Assembly: GCA_948567375.1 (NCBI GenBank) | Contig: OX419757.1 | Coordinates: forward strand, 9,486,001-9,550,000 | Direction: 5' to 3' | DNA: 64,000 nt | From: Lunularia cruciata | Taxonomy: Eukaryota > Streptophyta > Marchantiopsida > Lunulariales > Lunulariaceae | Shown: piece by piece, positions 33,445-46,512 of the stretch | Position numbering within the stretch: the stretch's first letter is position 1 | How the letters are laid out: every line of letters begins with the position of its first letter | Position numbers and translations under genes: made by a program | Notes under the pieces: generated by a model | Seen by the model: the letters and a program-made list of their open reading frames with translations, nothing else | The model's database searches: none | Told to the model about the DNA's origin: nothing

Positions 33445-33545
33445 TGCATATATACATCGCTACACAACATACATCGCTATCAACATCATACACTATAAAA
33501 GCACAACTCACACATAAGTCATACAAAGACTCTAAAGTGCCACAA
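33445..33545. repeat. 101-bp direct repeat, right copy
   Basis: Partner of 32900-33000. The 444 bp between the copies is more GC-rich than its flanks and has no recognised gene. Confidence 0.85.
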
Positions 33546-33722
33546 TTGCCCTCCTAGCTGGCGGTTAGGTCCCTCTAACTCCAAATAGCCATCTACTCTA
33601 AGTATATGATATACCCTATGATGGGCAAAGATCAAGAGGCTGGGTGCTATGGAGCCCCATTGTTAGTTGCCTATCTGCAATCTATACCATATAAAGAATG
33701 AACTAGCTATAGGTCAAGTACA

Positions 33723-34960
33723 TCTAGGACGTAACCACTGTCCCTGAGGAACCACTGTGAGGAAGGAGTCACACATGCCATATGCCATCCTCTTGAACAG
33801 CTATCACACACTAACATAGTAGCAGCTCCACTAGAAGAGCCACATAACATACACCTCAAGCCTATACGTACTAGTGCCAAGCTTGGGTCCATAGTACCAT
33901 CAATGTTTGGGAGGTGGCATGGCGCACAATTGCGCACATGATCCTTCCAAACAACACCATCATGTCCTTCCAACACAAGGACTCCAGATGGCAAAACCTC
34001 ACGCACTCTCAAGATAGTGCGGCCTATAGAAACATCAAGTGTTGTTGGTGCTGTTTGCTGTAGATATACATAGTCTCTTGGATGAAATTGACGGATCAAG
34101 GGTCTATAACTTCCTCCTTGAATGGTAGCATAGCATAGAGTATCTATATGTTGAACAATCGCCAAGTTCTCAAAGGCCATCGGCATCACTCTCCAAAATA
34201 TCTCTACACGTTGAGAACATGTGCTTATCCATACATTTGGATCATCCAAGTCCAAAACTATAGTACCATCTCAACGTATGGCGGTAGGTAAATTTGGATC
34301 TTGTCCATAAAGTAGGAAGTAAGGAGAGAAGGATGCTAAGGAAGCTTGCCGGCTGAACCAATAGCCCATGGCCAACCAAGGTAATTGGAGATCCCAATCT
34401 CCCAAGTGGCCTCTCTACAAACCATAGTTTTGCAATCCTCTCTTCATTGTCTGAACCACTCTCTCTGCTAAGCCATCTGCCTCAGGGTGATCTCGGGATG
34501 TAGTATGATGATCAATCAAAGCCTTGTCACACAAGACCTGAAACTCTCCCAAGAACTCTTTACCCTAATCAGTCAAAACCTCAGTTGGTGCACCAAAATG
34601 ACTAAGAACTTGATCTAGGAACGAGTAAGCTATCCCTTCACTAGACTTGTTAGGAAGTACCACCAACTCAATCCACTTGGAGAATTGCTCCACCATCACC
34701 AAAACATACCAATGATGTCTCCTAGTCAATAGTAAAGGTCCAGCAAAGTCCAAACTCCAACGGTAACCCAATCCATGATAGGTAATGGGTGTAACTGTGG
34801 TGTAGGAGCATTGAATAATGCTCTAAAATGGTCACAAACCACACATTTGGCAACAAATTGTTGTACCTTGGTCTGCATACCGTGCCACCAATAATGACTC
34901 TGGAGTAAGCTATATGAACGCTTGACTTCAAAATGTCCTAGTTCATATGAGCATGATGAA
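33723..34960 (-). pseudogene. D integrase with C-terminal PHD finger
   Basis: From right to left: an N-terminal zinc-domain remnant (HGMQTKVQQF..., CVVC near 34830-34880); the core with WSLDFAGP (first catalytic Asp, ~34750) and EVLTD (~34567), then a stop and GKEF and ADGLAERV (Glu, ~34460). A 182-residue frame (34255-33707) carries RQFHPRDYVYLQQ and RTILRVREVLPSGVLVLEG, an integrase C-terminal fold, then C135, C138, C150, C153, H158 and C161: the C4HC part of a PHD finger. A -1/+1 shift then gives VVPQGQWLRPRC, the finger's end with its penultimate Cys as Arg. PHD fingers read histone H3 tails. Confidence 0.82.
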
Positions 34961-35375
34961 CCAACTGCGGTCTTTGAGATGGAAGTGGTACTACTTGTAC
35001 TCTACCATCCTTGAAGGACACGGTCTCTCTCCTTAGCCCCAACTATCCCACCCACAACACCAATGCAAAGATAGTCCACCACTAAGACATCATCATGAAT
35101 GTCTCACTGAACTATACCAATATCTTCACTCTCTAGATTTGTGACCTCCATAAGTCCTCCTATATGTGCTGAGAGAGATACCACCAATGCTTTAGAAAAT
35201 ATACATAGAAAGGCAGATGCATGCCAACCTGGCACCATCTCCTCATCAGTCTCACCATGCTAGCGTGCTCCAGTCTGATCTTGTTGGCTGGGACATGGGT
35301 TTCTACTCAACCCATCTGCATCATTGTTCACCACTCCAGGTCTGTGAACAACCACAAAATCATACTCCTGTAAAA

Positions 35376-35665
35376 TCAGAGCCCTCGTGCAAGCTTCCCT
35401 GAAAGCTTGCCGGACTCCACCAACCACTTCAGCGGCTGATGATCAGTGATGAGAGTGAAGGGGTTACCAAATAGGTAACATCGGAAATGTGCTACTGCCC
35501 AAACTGCTGCCAAGCACTCTCCCTCATATAAACTATACTTTGTCTCTGCTGAATTGTTGGAGCAACTAGCAAAGGCCACCACAAACTCCTTCCCCTCATC
35601 ATCATGTTGGGTGAGCACCGCTCCAAGCTCCAACATACTCCAATCAGTATGAACTTGAAATGGTT
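35376..35665 (-). pseudogene. D RNase H domain
   Basis: One open frame reads VHTDWSMLELGAVLTQ, then YSLYEGECLAAVWAVAHFR and LITDHQPLKWL: a Ty3-type RNase H with the catalytic aspartates of HTDWS and TDHQPL and the glutamate of YEGE present. The frame is clean from 35665 down to 35376, unusually so for this window, then breaks. Confidence 0.85.
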
Positions 35666-35679
35666 GTCCTCTGATTGGT

Positions 35680-37389
35680 CTCCTTTAGATAATATGTATA
35701 GCTATTGGTATTACAATGCTCCCCTTTTTAAGAAGCAATTTCTTCATTGCAAAGCTGTTGTTCAAAAGATTGCACTAACACTAGTGCATGTTGGCTATTG
35801 TTTCCATGTTGCCTCTTCAATGGGTACCCTTTCCAATGTATAAGATATTCCACACACCGTTGGTGTGTACCACAAATGTATTTTTGGAGAATGTGTCTAC
35901 TTCATATTCTTCCGTACCATCAATGAGTATTGGACAAGGTCTAATTGCTTGTATGGAAGGAAAGTGGAGCAATAAGGATGCATATTGGTGTAGTAAGAAA
36001 CATGGAACACTAGATGGGTCTTAATTGTGGTAGTAGCTCAAGGTGATAAGCCAATGTGCCAATTCAACAAAGGATAGGAAAAGGCCCAATAAAATGAGGT
36101 CTGAGCTTATGAGTGCCAACTAACGTGAGGTTGGTTGTGGACAGCCAGACTTGATTCCCAACATTGAACTCCATCTACCAACAACGTGCATTTCATACTA
36201 CTTGTATTGATTTTGGGCAATCTACAACCTATGCTTGGCATTCTCCATACCCTATTGGATTCTAGAAACAAAAGTGTTGATAATGTCAACCTTGGTAGTT
36301 ATCGGATGGATCTACATCAAGCTCCAAGGTGTGAAAGGATGCTCCCCATAGATGAGGAAGAATAGTGTGACCTATGTGGATGTATTCATTGAATTCTTGT
36401 AGGCAAATTCCACCAATGGAAGTAACATGTCCATCCTATTAGATTATAGAAAAAAAAGTGTTGATAACGTCAATATGGTAGCCACCAAGCGGGTCTACAT
36501 CAAGCTCAAAGGTGTGAAGGATGGTCCCCATACATGAGGAAGAATAGTGTGACCTGTATGGATATATTCACTAAATTGTTATTGGCAAATTCCACTAATG
36601 GATGTAGTAAGGTATCCCATCTCTCTTGCTCATCTAATGTGAAGCCCCAAAACATATCCTCAATAGTGCAATTAGCCCACTCTGTTTGTCCATTGGTTTG
36701 TAGATGGTAAGTTGTGGACAAGATGGATGATGGACTCAAATCCTCAAGTGCTCTTGGGGAATTCACAAACCATATCCATGCTTACCTATTCTTGACATTG
36801 TGTAGGAGTAAGAAGAGGTTGAAGGAGTTCTATGAGAGCTTGATTAGAAGCTTTATTTTTTTGACAAAGTAGGCAAATTCAAACATACTCCATCACATCA
36901 TTGCTCATCTTGGGCTAATAGTAATAGAGTTTGGCTACATCTAAGGTCTTGCCCACTCCAATATAACTTGCAATAACAAAATCATGATATTTTGCTAGGA
37001 TGGTGGTTCTTATGTCTGTGGCATCTGGAATCCATAACTTTCCATCACAAAAAGTGAGTCTTTGGGTCTTGGTTATGCCTTTGGATGATTGAGCTCTTAC
37101 AATTTGTGGGCCATTGTTTGTAGCATTAAGAATCCTTGGCTAAAATATTAGTTTCATCTTGACCTCCACCACCAAGTTGCTTCTTTCCTTCCACATATGT
37201 GATTGTCATGTTGAATGGTTATCTCCAATCTGCCCACCAAATCTATTGATAAGATAGATCTTTTTGTTTCTCAAGGTAGACTAGAGGTTTGTGGTCTATC
37301 TCTGCTACAAATGCCTTCTCACCAGGATAATGCTTACAATGCTTGGTTGCAAGGACACTGGCAACCTTTCTCGCTCGGTGGTGTAATAG
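35680..37389 (-). mobile_element. F: left part of an A-type chromovirus (LTR end, integrase, start of RNase H)
   Basis: The last ~35 bp of an A-type LTR (ending ATTGGTATTACA at 35715) is followed by integrase and chromodomain-linker remnants on the minus strand, for example a frame at 36506-36766 with TYHLQTNGQTEWANCTIEDM (third catalytic Glu). A 184-bp tandem duplication occurs at about 36271-36640. The sequence stops in RNase H at 37389, where E begins, and resumes at 43599. Confidence 0.78.
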
Positions 37390-37898
37390 TGTAATGTTCC
37401 AAGGATAGAAGAACCTTCAAGAGAACATAGAAGAAGAAACACAATACTTCACACTCAATACTTTGATGCCCCAAAGGAGCACCTTGACTTTATAGCATAG
37501 AGGATGGCTTTGTGATATCTTTGTTCTTGTCCTATCTAGTTGGTCACATAAGTTTGACTAGAAGGAATATTTAGAGAATCTTCCTATATAGAGCTTGGAA
37601 TTGCATGGGTGAGGTACCATTGGAAAGCTCTCAGCAAGATGAAAAATTGGTGTAGAAAGCACACCTTTCTCCTTAGAGGGAAAGTCCCTTATCATTTTGA
37701 GGCCTAATTTGTCCCTTTAGGCCTCCAAAATTGGTTTTGAAGTTTTCAAGATGTTTTTAACTCCTATCCTATTAATGGAAGTACTCTATTGGTGAAACCT
37801 CTATTTGATCTACTTAGTCTATCATATATAACATCCTTCTAGATGTTTCCAAGCCAAATTTCACCCCTAGAAAAACATTTTTAGCTAATGGTATTACA

Positions 37899-40560
37899 AA
37901 CCTCTCCCCTTTTACGATGCAACATCCTTGTTGCAAAGCTGTTGCTCAAAGATTGCAATAACACTAATGCATGGATTAAGTTGGCTATTGGCTCCCATGT
38001 TGCCTCATATATTGGGTATCCTTTCCAATGTACAAGATACTCCACATGCGGATGGCGGATATCACGGATGCATTTATGGACAATGTGTTCAACTTCATAT
38101 TCCTCTCTGCCATTAATGATTGTTAGACAGGGTCAAATTTCTTGTATGGAAGAAAACTAAGGCAATTGGGGTGCATATTTACATAGTAAGGAAACATGGA
38201 ACACCATATGGATCTTCATGTGTGGCGGTAGCTCAAGGTGATAAGCCATTATGCAAATTCATCCAAAGACAGGAAAAGGCCAAATAAAACAAGGTTTGAG
38301 CTTACAAGGGCCAACTAATGTGAGGTTGGTTGTGGACAACCAGACTTGATCTCCAACATTGAATTCCATGTGACGGCAATGTGCATCTACATATTATTTC
38401 TATTGATTTAGGGCAATCTGTGACATATGCTTTGCGTTCTCCACACCTTGATGGATTCTAGAACAAAGGTGTTGATAACATCAACCTTGGTAGCCATCAG
38501 GTGGATCTTCATCAAGCTCAAAGGTGTGAAAGGATGCTCTCTATACATGAGGAAGAATGGTATGACCTATGTAGATGCATTTACTGAATTGTTGTAGGTA
38601 AATTCCACTAGTGGATGTAAGGTGTCTCATCTCTCTTGCTCATCCAAGGTGATTCCTTGGAACTTGTCTTCAATAGTGCAATTAGTCCACTCTATTTTTC
38701 CATTGCTTTGTGGATGGGTAAGCTATAGACATAAAATATTTGGTTTTGATGATGCCAAAAGTGTTCTCCTAAACAAACTAGTGAATTGAGTGCCACTGAG
38801 TGATGAATACTCAAGACATGCCGTGGTGAGAAAAAACTACATCTAAGTACAATTGAGCTAATTTTGGAGCAATTACATCCTTGGTGGTAGGATGCACATG
38901 AATCATTTGTTGAGTTGGTACACAAAGACTACAATGGAATCAAACCCTAAGGTGGTCTTGGGCAATTCATAAACCAAGTCCATGCTTAACATTGTGAAGG
39001 AGTCTTGTGGGAGCTTGATTAGAAGCTTTACTTTGTTGATAGAGTGGGCACCATCAAATATATTCCATCATATCGTTGCTTGTCTTGGGCCAATACTAAT
39101 GGTGTTTAATTGCATCTAAGGTCTTGTCCACTCCAACATGACTTGCAATGGCAAAATCATGATATTCCGCTAGGATGGTGGTTCTTATGTCTATGGCCTT
39201 TGCAATCCATAACTTAACATCTCAAAAGGTGAGTCCTTGGATATTAGTGACGCCTTTGAATGAATAAGCTCCTACAAGCTATTGGTCAATTTTTGTAGGA
39301 GAAAGAATCCTTGGCCAGAATTTTGGGTTCATCTTGACCTACCACCAGATTGTTTGCCATATGTATTTGAGTGAATGCATATGCAAGTTACTTCTTGCCT
39401 TCCATTTATAAGTTCATCATTTTGAATTTTTGTCTCTACTCTACCCATTGAATTTATCAACTAGATAGATCTTTTTGTGTCTTGAGGTAGACTAGAGGTT
39501 TGTGGTCTATCTCCACTACAAATACCTTCTCACCAAGTTAGTGCTTCCAATGCTTGGTTGCAAGAATAATGGCCAACTCTTCTCATTTGATGGTGTGATA
39601 GTTGCATTTTACCGATAAAAGCTTTTGAGGGAAATATACAATTAGGTGTCATTCATCACGCCATTCTTGTTGTAGGATTTCTCCTATTGCTATTGATGAT
39701 GCATATATAGTAAAATTGATTGGACATTTTAGGTTGTACCATTTCAAGATTGGTGCATGTAGTAATGTGTCTTTCAATTCCTAAAAGGCCAATTCTTATG
39801 CGGTTCTCCATATCTACTTCTTCTTCTTGCCAATAGTACTGTTAAAGGTTGCGTGACCTTGGAGAAGTCCGTGAAAATTTGACAATAGACCTTTTTCAAT
39901 CCCTAGAAACTCTTTAGTTGAGTTTGATTTTCTAGAGCACCTCATTTTTGAATGACCTCTTTCTTATTTGTTAACACTTGGATACCTTCTGCACTTACTT
40001 TATGCCTCAAGTAGTCTACTTCAGACTTGCCAAACTTGCACTTTAGATATTGTTGCAAAATTTAGAGGACTTTTCACAAACATTGCTTGTGCTCTATCAT
40101 CATCCTATTATAGGCTAAAATTTCATCTATGAAAATGATAAGAAATTTATCCAAGTATGGATAAAATATATCATTCATCAAACTCATGAAAGTGGCTGGT
40201 GTGTTGGTGAGGCTGAATGGCATCAACAAGTACTCAAAGTGACCATAGCTTGTTCAAAGGCTATTTTGTGTACCTCTTCTTCTACAATTGTAATTGCTCC
40301 ACAAATCAAGTTTTGTGAAGTGTTTTGCTCCATTGAGTTGATCAAATAGGTCATCCATGCAAGGTAAGGGATATTTTTTCTTCATTTTTTGTTGATTTAG
40401 CCCTTGATAGTCAATGAACATGCATATTATATTGTCTTTCTTCTTCATAAACAAGACAAGAGCTCCATATGATGATACCTTGGGTTGAATGAACCTTTTT
40501 TGTAGCATATCCTTGATTTGAGCCTTACTTTCTTCCATCTCATAAGGTGATAGTCAACAT
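37899..40560 (-). pseudogene. E pol: integrase, RNase H and RT, broken
   Basis: The best-preserved piece is the RT N-terminal half, 40254-40538: EESKAQIKDMLQKRFIQPKV, YGALVLFMKKKDN and FIDYQGLNQQ, ending FTKLDLW. The catalytic strand reads close to [10 protein letters not shown] (~40110-40150), so the second Asp is again altered. Integrase fragments at 38400-39400 align with F and A4. There are stops every few dozen codons. Confidence 0.75.
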
Positions 40561-40799
40561 GGGGCCTTACAAGGAGGGATAAAGGGTCAGATTATCTCTT
40601 TGTAACATATCCTCAATTTGAACCTTACACTCCTCCCACTCATGAGGTGATAGTCAATATGAGGTCTTCCCAAGAAATATCTCAATTTTATGATCTAATC
40701 TCCTTTTTGGTGGTCATCTTTAGAGCATGTCATCCATAAAGACATCTTAAAACTCATTGACCACATCTTTCAATTTCTCAAGAAATTGTTCATCAAGCT

Positions 40800-42430
40800 A
40801 CACATTCCAGACTTATCTTATTAGGCCCATGAAACATATATTTGTCTTACAAATGGCTGATGTCTCTATGATTTAGAGAGGCAATTCTTGCTTGTGTGAG
40901 CTTTCTGTAACCCCAATGATATTCCATAGGTAAGTTCTCACTTCTTTCTCCAATCTACCTAGAGTTGTAGTGCTCCATCCATGGCATGCTTAAAATTACA
41001 TTATAACAAGCTAGCCATATCACTTGTCACTCAATCTCTCCTTGATACTCACTTATATAGAGTGCTTCCTTTCAAGGTAACAACTTAATCCTCTATGTCT
41101 CAATACCATTAGGTAATCCTACTTCTTTGTTCTCATCCTTCTTTAGATCCATCCCCAACCTTATTGCAATAGAGCAAGACAAGAAATTCTTTGTTGCTCC
41201 AAGGTCTATCAATATTCTCACCTAATTGCCTTCTAGGACTCCATTTATAACAATCAATTGTGATTTCATCTGCCTCAACCTTTTCACCCTTGTCCTCTTT
41301 CTCCCCTCACTTTTTCTCTTCTCCATTGAGCCAATAAGGCCGCAAGGTACATTTGCTAGCAATCTTTGTTTTCCAATGTGGTTTTTGCATCTTCTTCTTT
41401 GATTTGTCTCTCCATGTTGTTCAAATATCACCTATATGGAGGCCAAGGGCCTCTAGGAAAACAAAGCATAACAATTGATGGTTATGTGCCTAACTTAGCC
41501 ATAGTTGTAGCAACAACATTTTTGTGTTCCAATCCTTTCTCCTCATGGGACTCCATTTCTCTTTTTTTTGTCCCATCTCCATCCTCCTTGGAAGGTCATG
41601 CTCCTTGATCTCAATACTAAATGTTGCCCAATTCCATAGGAATTAGTCCACCAAAGTGTGGTGTTTTAGCCCAATAATGTTGAGTCAAGACTACTACTTC
41701 ACCTCCTCCAAGCACTCTTGCTATTCTTTGAGCATAGGCAATGTCTTCAAAAATAGTGTGAGGGTTTTGTACCATTACTTCTTGTCAAATTTGCTCTTTA
41801 AGCCCTCATTTGAAATTGTCCAAAGCTTCTATTGGACTCATATCAATTATCACAACCTCCAAATCAAGAAATGCCTCCATGTATTCTTGTATGCTATATT
41901 TTTGCTTCAACGCCCATAGTCAGGTTTGAGCCACCTACATAGAATCCACGGATTAAAATTCTTTAGTAGCACTTCTTGCATTTCCATCCAAGTGATCTCT
42001 CTTCCTTCTACCAAAATTGATTGTTCACAAGCATCATACCATATGAGGGATTTATTGATCACATACTCACATGTAAACACACCTTTGGAATGATTGGTGA
42101 TCTTAATTATGAATAATTGAAAACATCAATTCATTCTTGCATCCAACATTCCACTACTTCCATGGAATGTTGTTCCTTAGGGTCAATGTTGCATGTCTTC
42201 TTCATCCTTAGTAAAAATGGGGCTTTATTGTTGACCAATGTCATTTGCAGGAATGATTCTCCAAGTAGTTTGGCTGTTGGTAATGGGGTTTGGGACAATT
42301 CCTAATGTATATACTTGACTTTGTAATGCCTTTATTGTCATCTTGATCTCCCAAAACTTGTTGAATATCCATTGCATTCCTTGCATCAGATCCTGAAACT
42401 ATAGATCCATGATTCATCATATAGTAAATG
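40800..42430 (-). pseudogene. E protease and gag, broken
   Basis: Alignable along its length with A4 61690-63306 and with G. The zinc-knuckle region (about 41500-41540) and the gag core around 41700-42000 are recognisable only by comparison; no long frame survives. Confidence 0.6.
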
Positions 42431-42449
42431 CTCAATTGCTACTTTCTCT

Positions 42450-42653
42450 TCAATAGAAAGTTAATATGATCACTCAAGAGGGGGCCTAGACTATTGGGAC
42501 TACCATTGGGACTTCAAAAGGTATCACTCATTGATAGGATTCCTCACCAAAATTGCATATTACAAAATCACTAAACATCACTTTTGGTCTAATCACATAA
42601 TGGATTTCTACTTTAGTGTGGAAAGGGAAAGGATTGTGTACATTCAGATCCAT
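42450..42653 (-). pseudogene. E copy of the conserved leader ORF
   Basis: A start MDLNVHNPFPF and a TGA after ILTFY give exactly 67 codons plus stop, the same length as the A4 and G copies and in the same place between LTR and gag. Three in-frame stops make this copy dead, but there is no indel. Confidence 0.55.
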
Positions 42654-43598
42654 TGCATCATAAGAGGATGTAAATTGTCAAATCTCACTCTCTATCTATT
42701 GTATATCACCAAATTAGAATCATCAGGTTTGGTGAATTCATCACTATATCCATAAACTTTTTTCTGAAATGATAAACAAGATATACTCTCACTTCCTCAC
42801 ATTGTATGTACATAATCTTGATATGGAACGTATTCAAGAACAAAAAGTGGGGTGTAGGAAATTTTCCTCTAGGAGTCTCTATCACATTCTCTCTCTAAAA
42901 CACTCCTAATTTATTGATTGCACTATGATTTCTCCCCTCGAAATTACTCAATCTTGATAGCTCATGTTCTTTCAAGAGGGGTGATCCACTCCCTTGGATT
43001 CTAATCTAAAACTATTTTAATAGGAGAACCTTCAAGAGAAACATATGAAAAGAAACACAAAGCTTCACATTCAATAATTTGATGCCCTAAAGGAGCAGCT
43101 TGTCTTTATTATATCACATAAAGGATTCCCTCAAAGGACCTCCACCCCTTGATCAAATATAGAGATTGTTTACATGCCTTCAAGCTCCTCCCTTAGATTA
43201 GTTGCATCAATAAATGACGTGTTGGTTCTTGTCCTATTTGGTTGGTCAAACAAGTTTGACCAAAGAGAATCTTAAAAAAATCTTCTTGTAGGGAGCTTTG
43301 CATTGCATGGGTGAGGTATTGTTAGAAAGCTCCCATTGAGATGAACTGAGGGGGGGAGAAAGCAAGCCTTTTCTCCTGTAGGGTAGAAAATATATCATTT
43401 TTATGCCTAATTTGTTCATTTAAGCCTCCAAAATTAACTTTGAAGTTTTTAGGGTGATTTTGGCTCCTACCTTATTAGTGGAAGCAATTTTTTGGTGAAA
43501 ATTCTATCTAATCTACTTATTTTATCATATATAACATCCTTCCAGATATTACCAAGCCAAATTTCACCTCTAGAAAATATGTCTAACTAATAGTAACA

Positions 43599-44194
43599 TT
43601 TTACCAATAACAACTTTTGATAGAAATATACAATAAGGTGTCATCAGTCATTCCATCTTGTTGTAAGATTGCTCCTATTCCAATGTTTGATGCATATATA
43701 GCTAACTTGATTGGACATTTTGGATCATACCAATTCAATATTGGTGTATGTAGTAATGCATCTTTCAATTCTTAAAGGCCAATCCTTGTGTGTTTCCCCA
43801 CATCCACTTCTTCCTCTTGTCAAGTATATTGTTAGAGGTTGAGTAACCTTGGAGAAGTCCTTGAAAAATTGATGATAGAACCTTCTCAATCCCTTGGAGC
43901 ACCCCATTTCTAATTGATCTCTATTTTATATGTTAACACTTGGATACCTTTTGCACTAACTCTATGCCCCAAGTAGTCTACTTTTTACTTGCAAAACTCA
44001 CACTTTTAGGTTTTGGCATACAATTGATTTTGTTGCAGAATCAGAAGGACTTCTCATAGACATTGCTTGTGCTCCATCATCATCTTGCTATAGACTAAGA
44101 TGTCATCTAGGAAAATGATCACAAATTTATCCAAGTATGGATGAAATATATCATTCATCAAACTCATGAGAATGTTTGGTGCATTGATGAGGTC
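43599..44194 (-). mobile_element. F continued: RNase H and RT part
   Basis: Resumes the RNase H sequence interrupted at 37389 and runs into the RT to a point equivalent to A4 61175, where element C starts. The RT active-site strand is visible near 44095-44130 (minus strand, CTAGATGACATC). The RT N-terminus is missing on both sides of C. Confidence 0.7.
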
Positions 44195-44883
44195 TATGAG
44201 CGGGCCTATCTCTCACTCATGATGAACCTCTGATGGCTATTTTGGTAATGCACCATGGAAAAAGAAAGCAAAGAACCCCAACTCCATCATACTCTTCCAA
44301 GGCTCACACTCCAAGACTCAAGACATTGTTCACTAGAGAACTCAATGAGAGAGAGATAGTTGCAAATGAAAGGATGATGATAACCTCCTCACCCCTTGTT
44401 TATATACTTGTGAAATAGTTATGCACCAAAGTTACTAATTACTACAATAACTCAAGTTACTAGGCTAAAAGTCAAGTAAAGTCAAAAAGTATAAAGGAAT
44501 ATCCATCCACATGGGCATATTCCACTAAGCATGTGATCTTATCTTGACCTAACCACTAAGTCAATGATTCCTTCACATGGGCTATCCTTGGACTATAGAA
44601 GAATCCAAAACAAAAAGGCTTGCAGGCCCAAGTGTTCTCAACTCTTTCCTCAAAGCCAAACACCTAGGAATAATACCAAGTCAATACACTAGAATCCAAA
44701 ATAGTGGTGCTCATCTTTTCTACTTACTCAAAATTAAGGTCCACTCTATCTTAGCTATGACTAACTTAAGCTAATCATGACTTATGTAGAACCATCCCTT
44801 ATCTCTATACACATAACATCTCTCAAATATTTGTAATACCAAGCTAAATATCATAATACCACACACATGCACAAATGGGTGTT
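44195..44883 (-). repeat. C 3' LTR
   Basis: Starts TATGAGCGGGCC (right copy TGTGAGCCGG) and ends AAATGGGTGTT. High similarity to the right LTR, with few indels, suggests a relatively recent insertion compared with E and F. Confidence 0.85.
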
Positions 44884-45110
44884 GCCTTTACCCTTGGACT
44901 AAGTTTTCACTTTGTCCTCAAACTAAAGGTCTCTCTACCTTCTATGATATATCTTCAACTTATCATGGTTAATCCTATCAAAGTATCTTCCTCCCAACTC
45001 CTTGAGATCATAGGTGTAATTGCCTTGCACCTTCTCCACTATGAAAGGTCCAAAGTACTTAGGCAAAAACTTCTTTTGCACTCTCTTGAATCAAATGGAA
45101 TCAAACAACA

Positions 45111-45700
45111 TTACCCAATCACCTTGTTTGAAAGGCTCCACCTTCTTCTTGTGTTGCCTCTAGTCATAGCTCTTTTTTTTTTCCTTTGAGCTTGCTCCAC
45201 TCGAACCATAGCAACTGCTCTTGCCTCTTCCAACTCCATGAGTTGATCTTTCTTTGACTTCTTTGCATCACCTCCTTGTGCTTTCTTCAATCTTATATGA
45301 ATGCTTTGGAAGGTAGGAAGATCAAAGTGACTAGGTAGGGAAGACTCAATACCATATACCAATTGAAACGGAGGATATATGGTGGAAGTCTTCATGGTTG
45401 TCCTATACATCCATAAAAATTCATGAATCCTCTCATCCCAATGATATTTAATCCCCTCCATATTTGCATCTTTGGCCAACATCATGCACAAGGTCTGATT
45501 GGCTCTCTCTACCAAGCCATTAGAATTTGGCTTATAGGATGTAGTTACTTTATGTATGATAGAGAAATGTTGTAGTATGGCTGTAGTGATCCTTCCTATA
45601 AATTCTCCTCCTCTATTAGAAACCAACTCCAAAGGGCATCCAAACCTAGTGATAATGGATTCATAAAGAAATGACCTGGAGTTCCCCAAGGTGTGGTAGG
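45111..45700 (-). pseudogene. C integrase, C-terminal two thirds
   Basis: A 192-residue open frame. ELVSNRGGEF carries Asn where the second catalytic Asp belongs (residue 25), and NSNGLVERANQTL supplies the Glu (residue 61), 35 residues later: D,D35E geometry with D replaced by N. A basic, lysine/arginine-rich tail follows (KKSKKDQ, QRKKKRAM). The first catalytic Asp and zinc domain are lost in the deletion upstream. Confidence 0.82.
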
Positions 45701-45874
45701 TGTGGTGAGTTGTTGATGCTCTAATGCAATCTTGATTTAGTTATATCCACTATAACCATCTCCAAAACTATATCTCTCATGACCTACAACCTCCTCCAAG
45801 ATCTTGTCAATGAATGGTAATGAGTAGTAGTCCTTCTTGGTAATAACATTGAGCTTTTTATAGTCCACACATAC

Positions 45875-46147
45875 TCAAAGCTTACCATTCTTTTTCTTCA
45901 CAATCACAATAGGAAACACCCATTCTAAATTCTCCACCTCCAAGATAAATCCAACCATCTTGAGCTTATCAATCTCCTTCTTCACAACCAAAGCTATTGG
46001 TGTGCTAATGCAATGTTGCTTTTGGCGGATTGGTCTTGCATGTGACTCCACCTCAATCTTGTGCTCCTCCAAGGTGACTTCCTTCAGATCCTTGTAATTG
46101 AAAGCAAACACATGAATTAACTTGCAGAAAATCTCCTCAAATCTCAC
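45875..46147 (-). pseudogene. C RT N-terminal fragment
   Basis: EEHKIEVESHARPIRQKQH and EIDKLKMVGFILEVENLEWV lead to VFPIVIVKKKNGKL, the usual RT N-terminus of Tat/Athila-type elements. The catalytic palm that should follow is absent: about 180 bp later the integrase begins. Confidence 0.8.
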
Positions 46148-46512
46148 CTTCTCCTCCTTGGTAACATTTGGACCATACTTGAGGGTAGATTACCTCCTCT
46201 CTATCTCCTCAAGTGTCAATAATGATTTATTTGGGTCCTTCAAAACCTTTAGCTTAGGTGCAAAATCCATAGAACACAAGGGATACACATCTAAATCAGA
46301 TTAAGATTCATCCTCCTCCATGGAAGTCTCCTATTCCATGCTTGTGTCCACACCTGAAGCTCTTTCTTCAGAATTTGATTCCCAATAATCAAAAGATGGT
46401 GTATTTGAATGTGAAGCATTGGTGATGTTAGTCACATGAACTGTGACTCTATGGTTTGATGGTCCAATCCTCAAGTTACCTTTGTGTCATTTATCAATTG
46501 TGCATGTTGCTC

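Larger units (their letters stand above)
33600..35668 (-). mobile_element. Ty3/gypsy remnant with PHD-finger integrase (D)
   Basis: Minus-strand RNase H, integrase and a C-terminal PHD finger in the right order. The RT and everything upstream end abruptly at about 35670, where an A-type LTR end begins. No LTR of its own can be defined. Protein sequences differ clearly from families A, B and C, so this is a separate lineage. Confidence 0.8.
37390..43598 (-). mobile_element. E: A-type chromovirus nested in F
   Basis: A 3' LTR (37390-37898; TGTAATGTTCC to GGTATTACA, 509 bp, without the 156-bp duplication of A1-A4) and a 5' LTR (about 43015-43598) enclose integrase (37900-39400), RNase H/RT (39600-40560), protease (40800-41230), gag (41230-42430) and a leader. 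F sequence matches across the two outer edges. AATAG adjoins the left edge and recurs near the right edge (43589-43593), suggesting a target duplication with a blurred LTR end. The PBS is too decayed to read. Confidence 0.82.
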
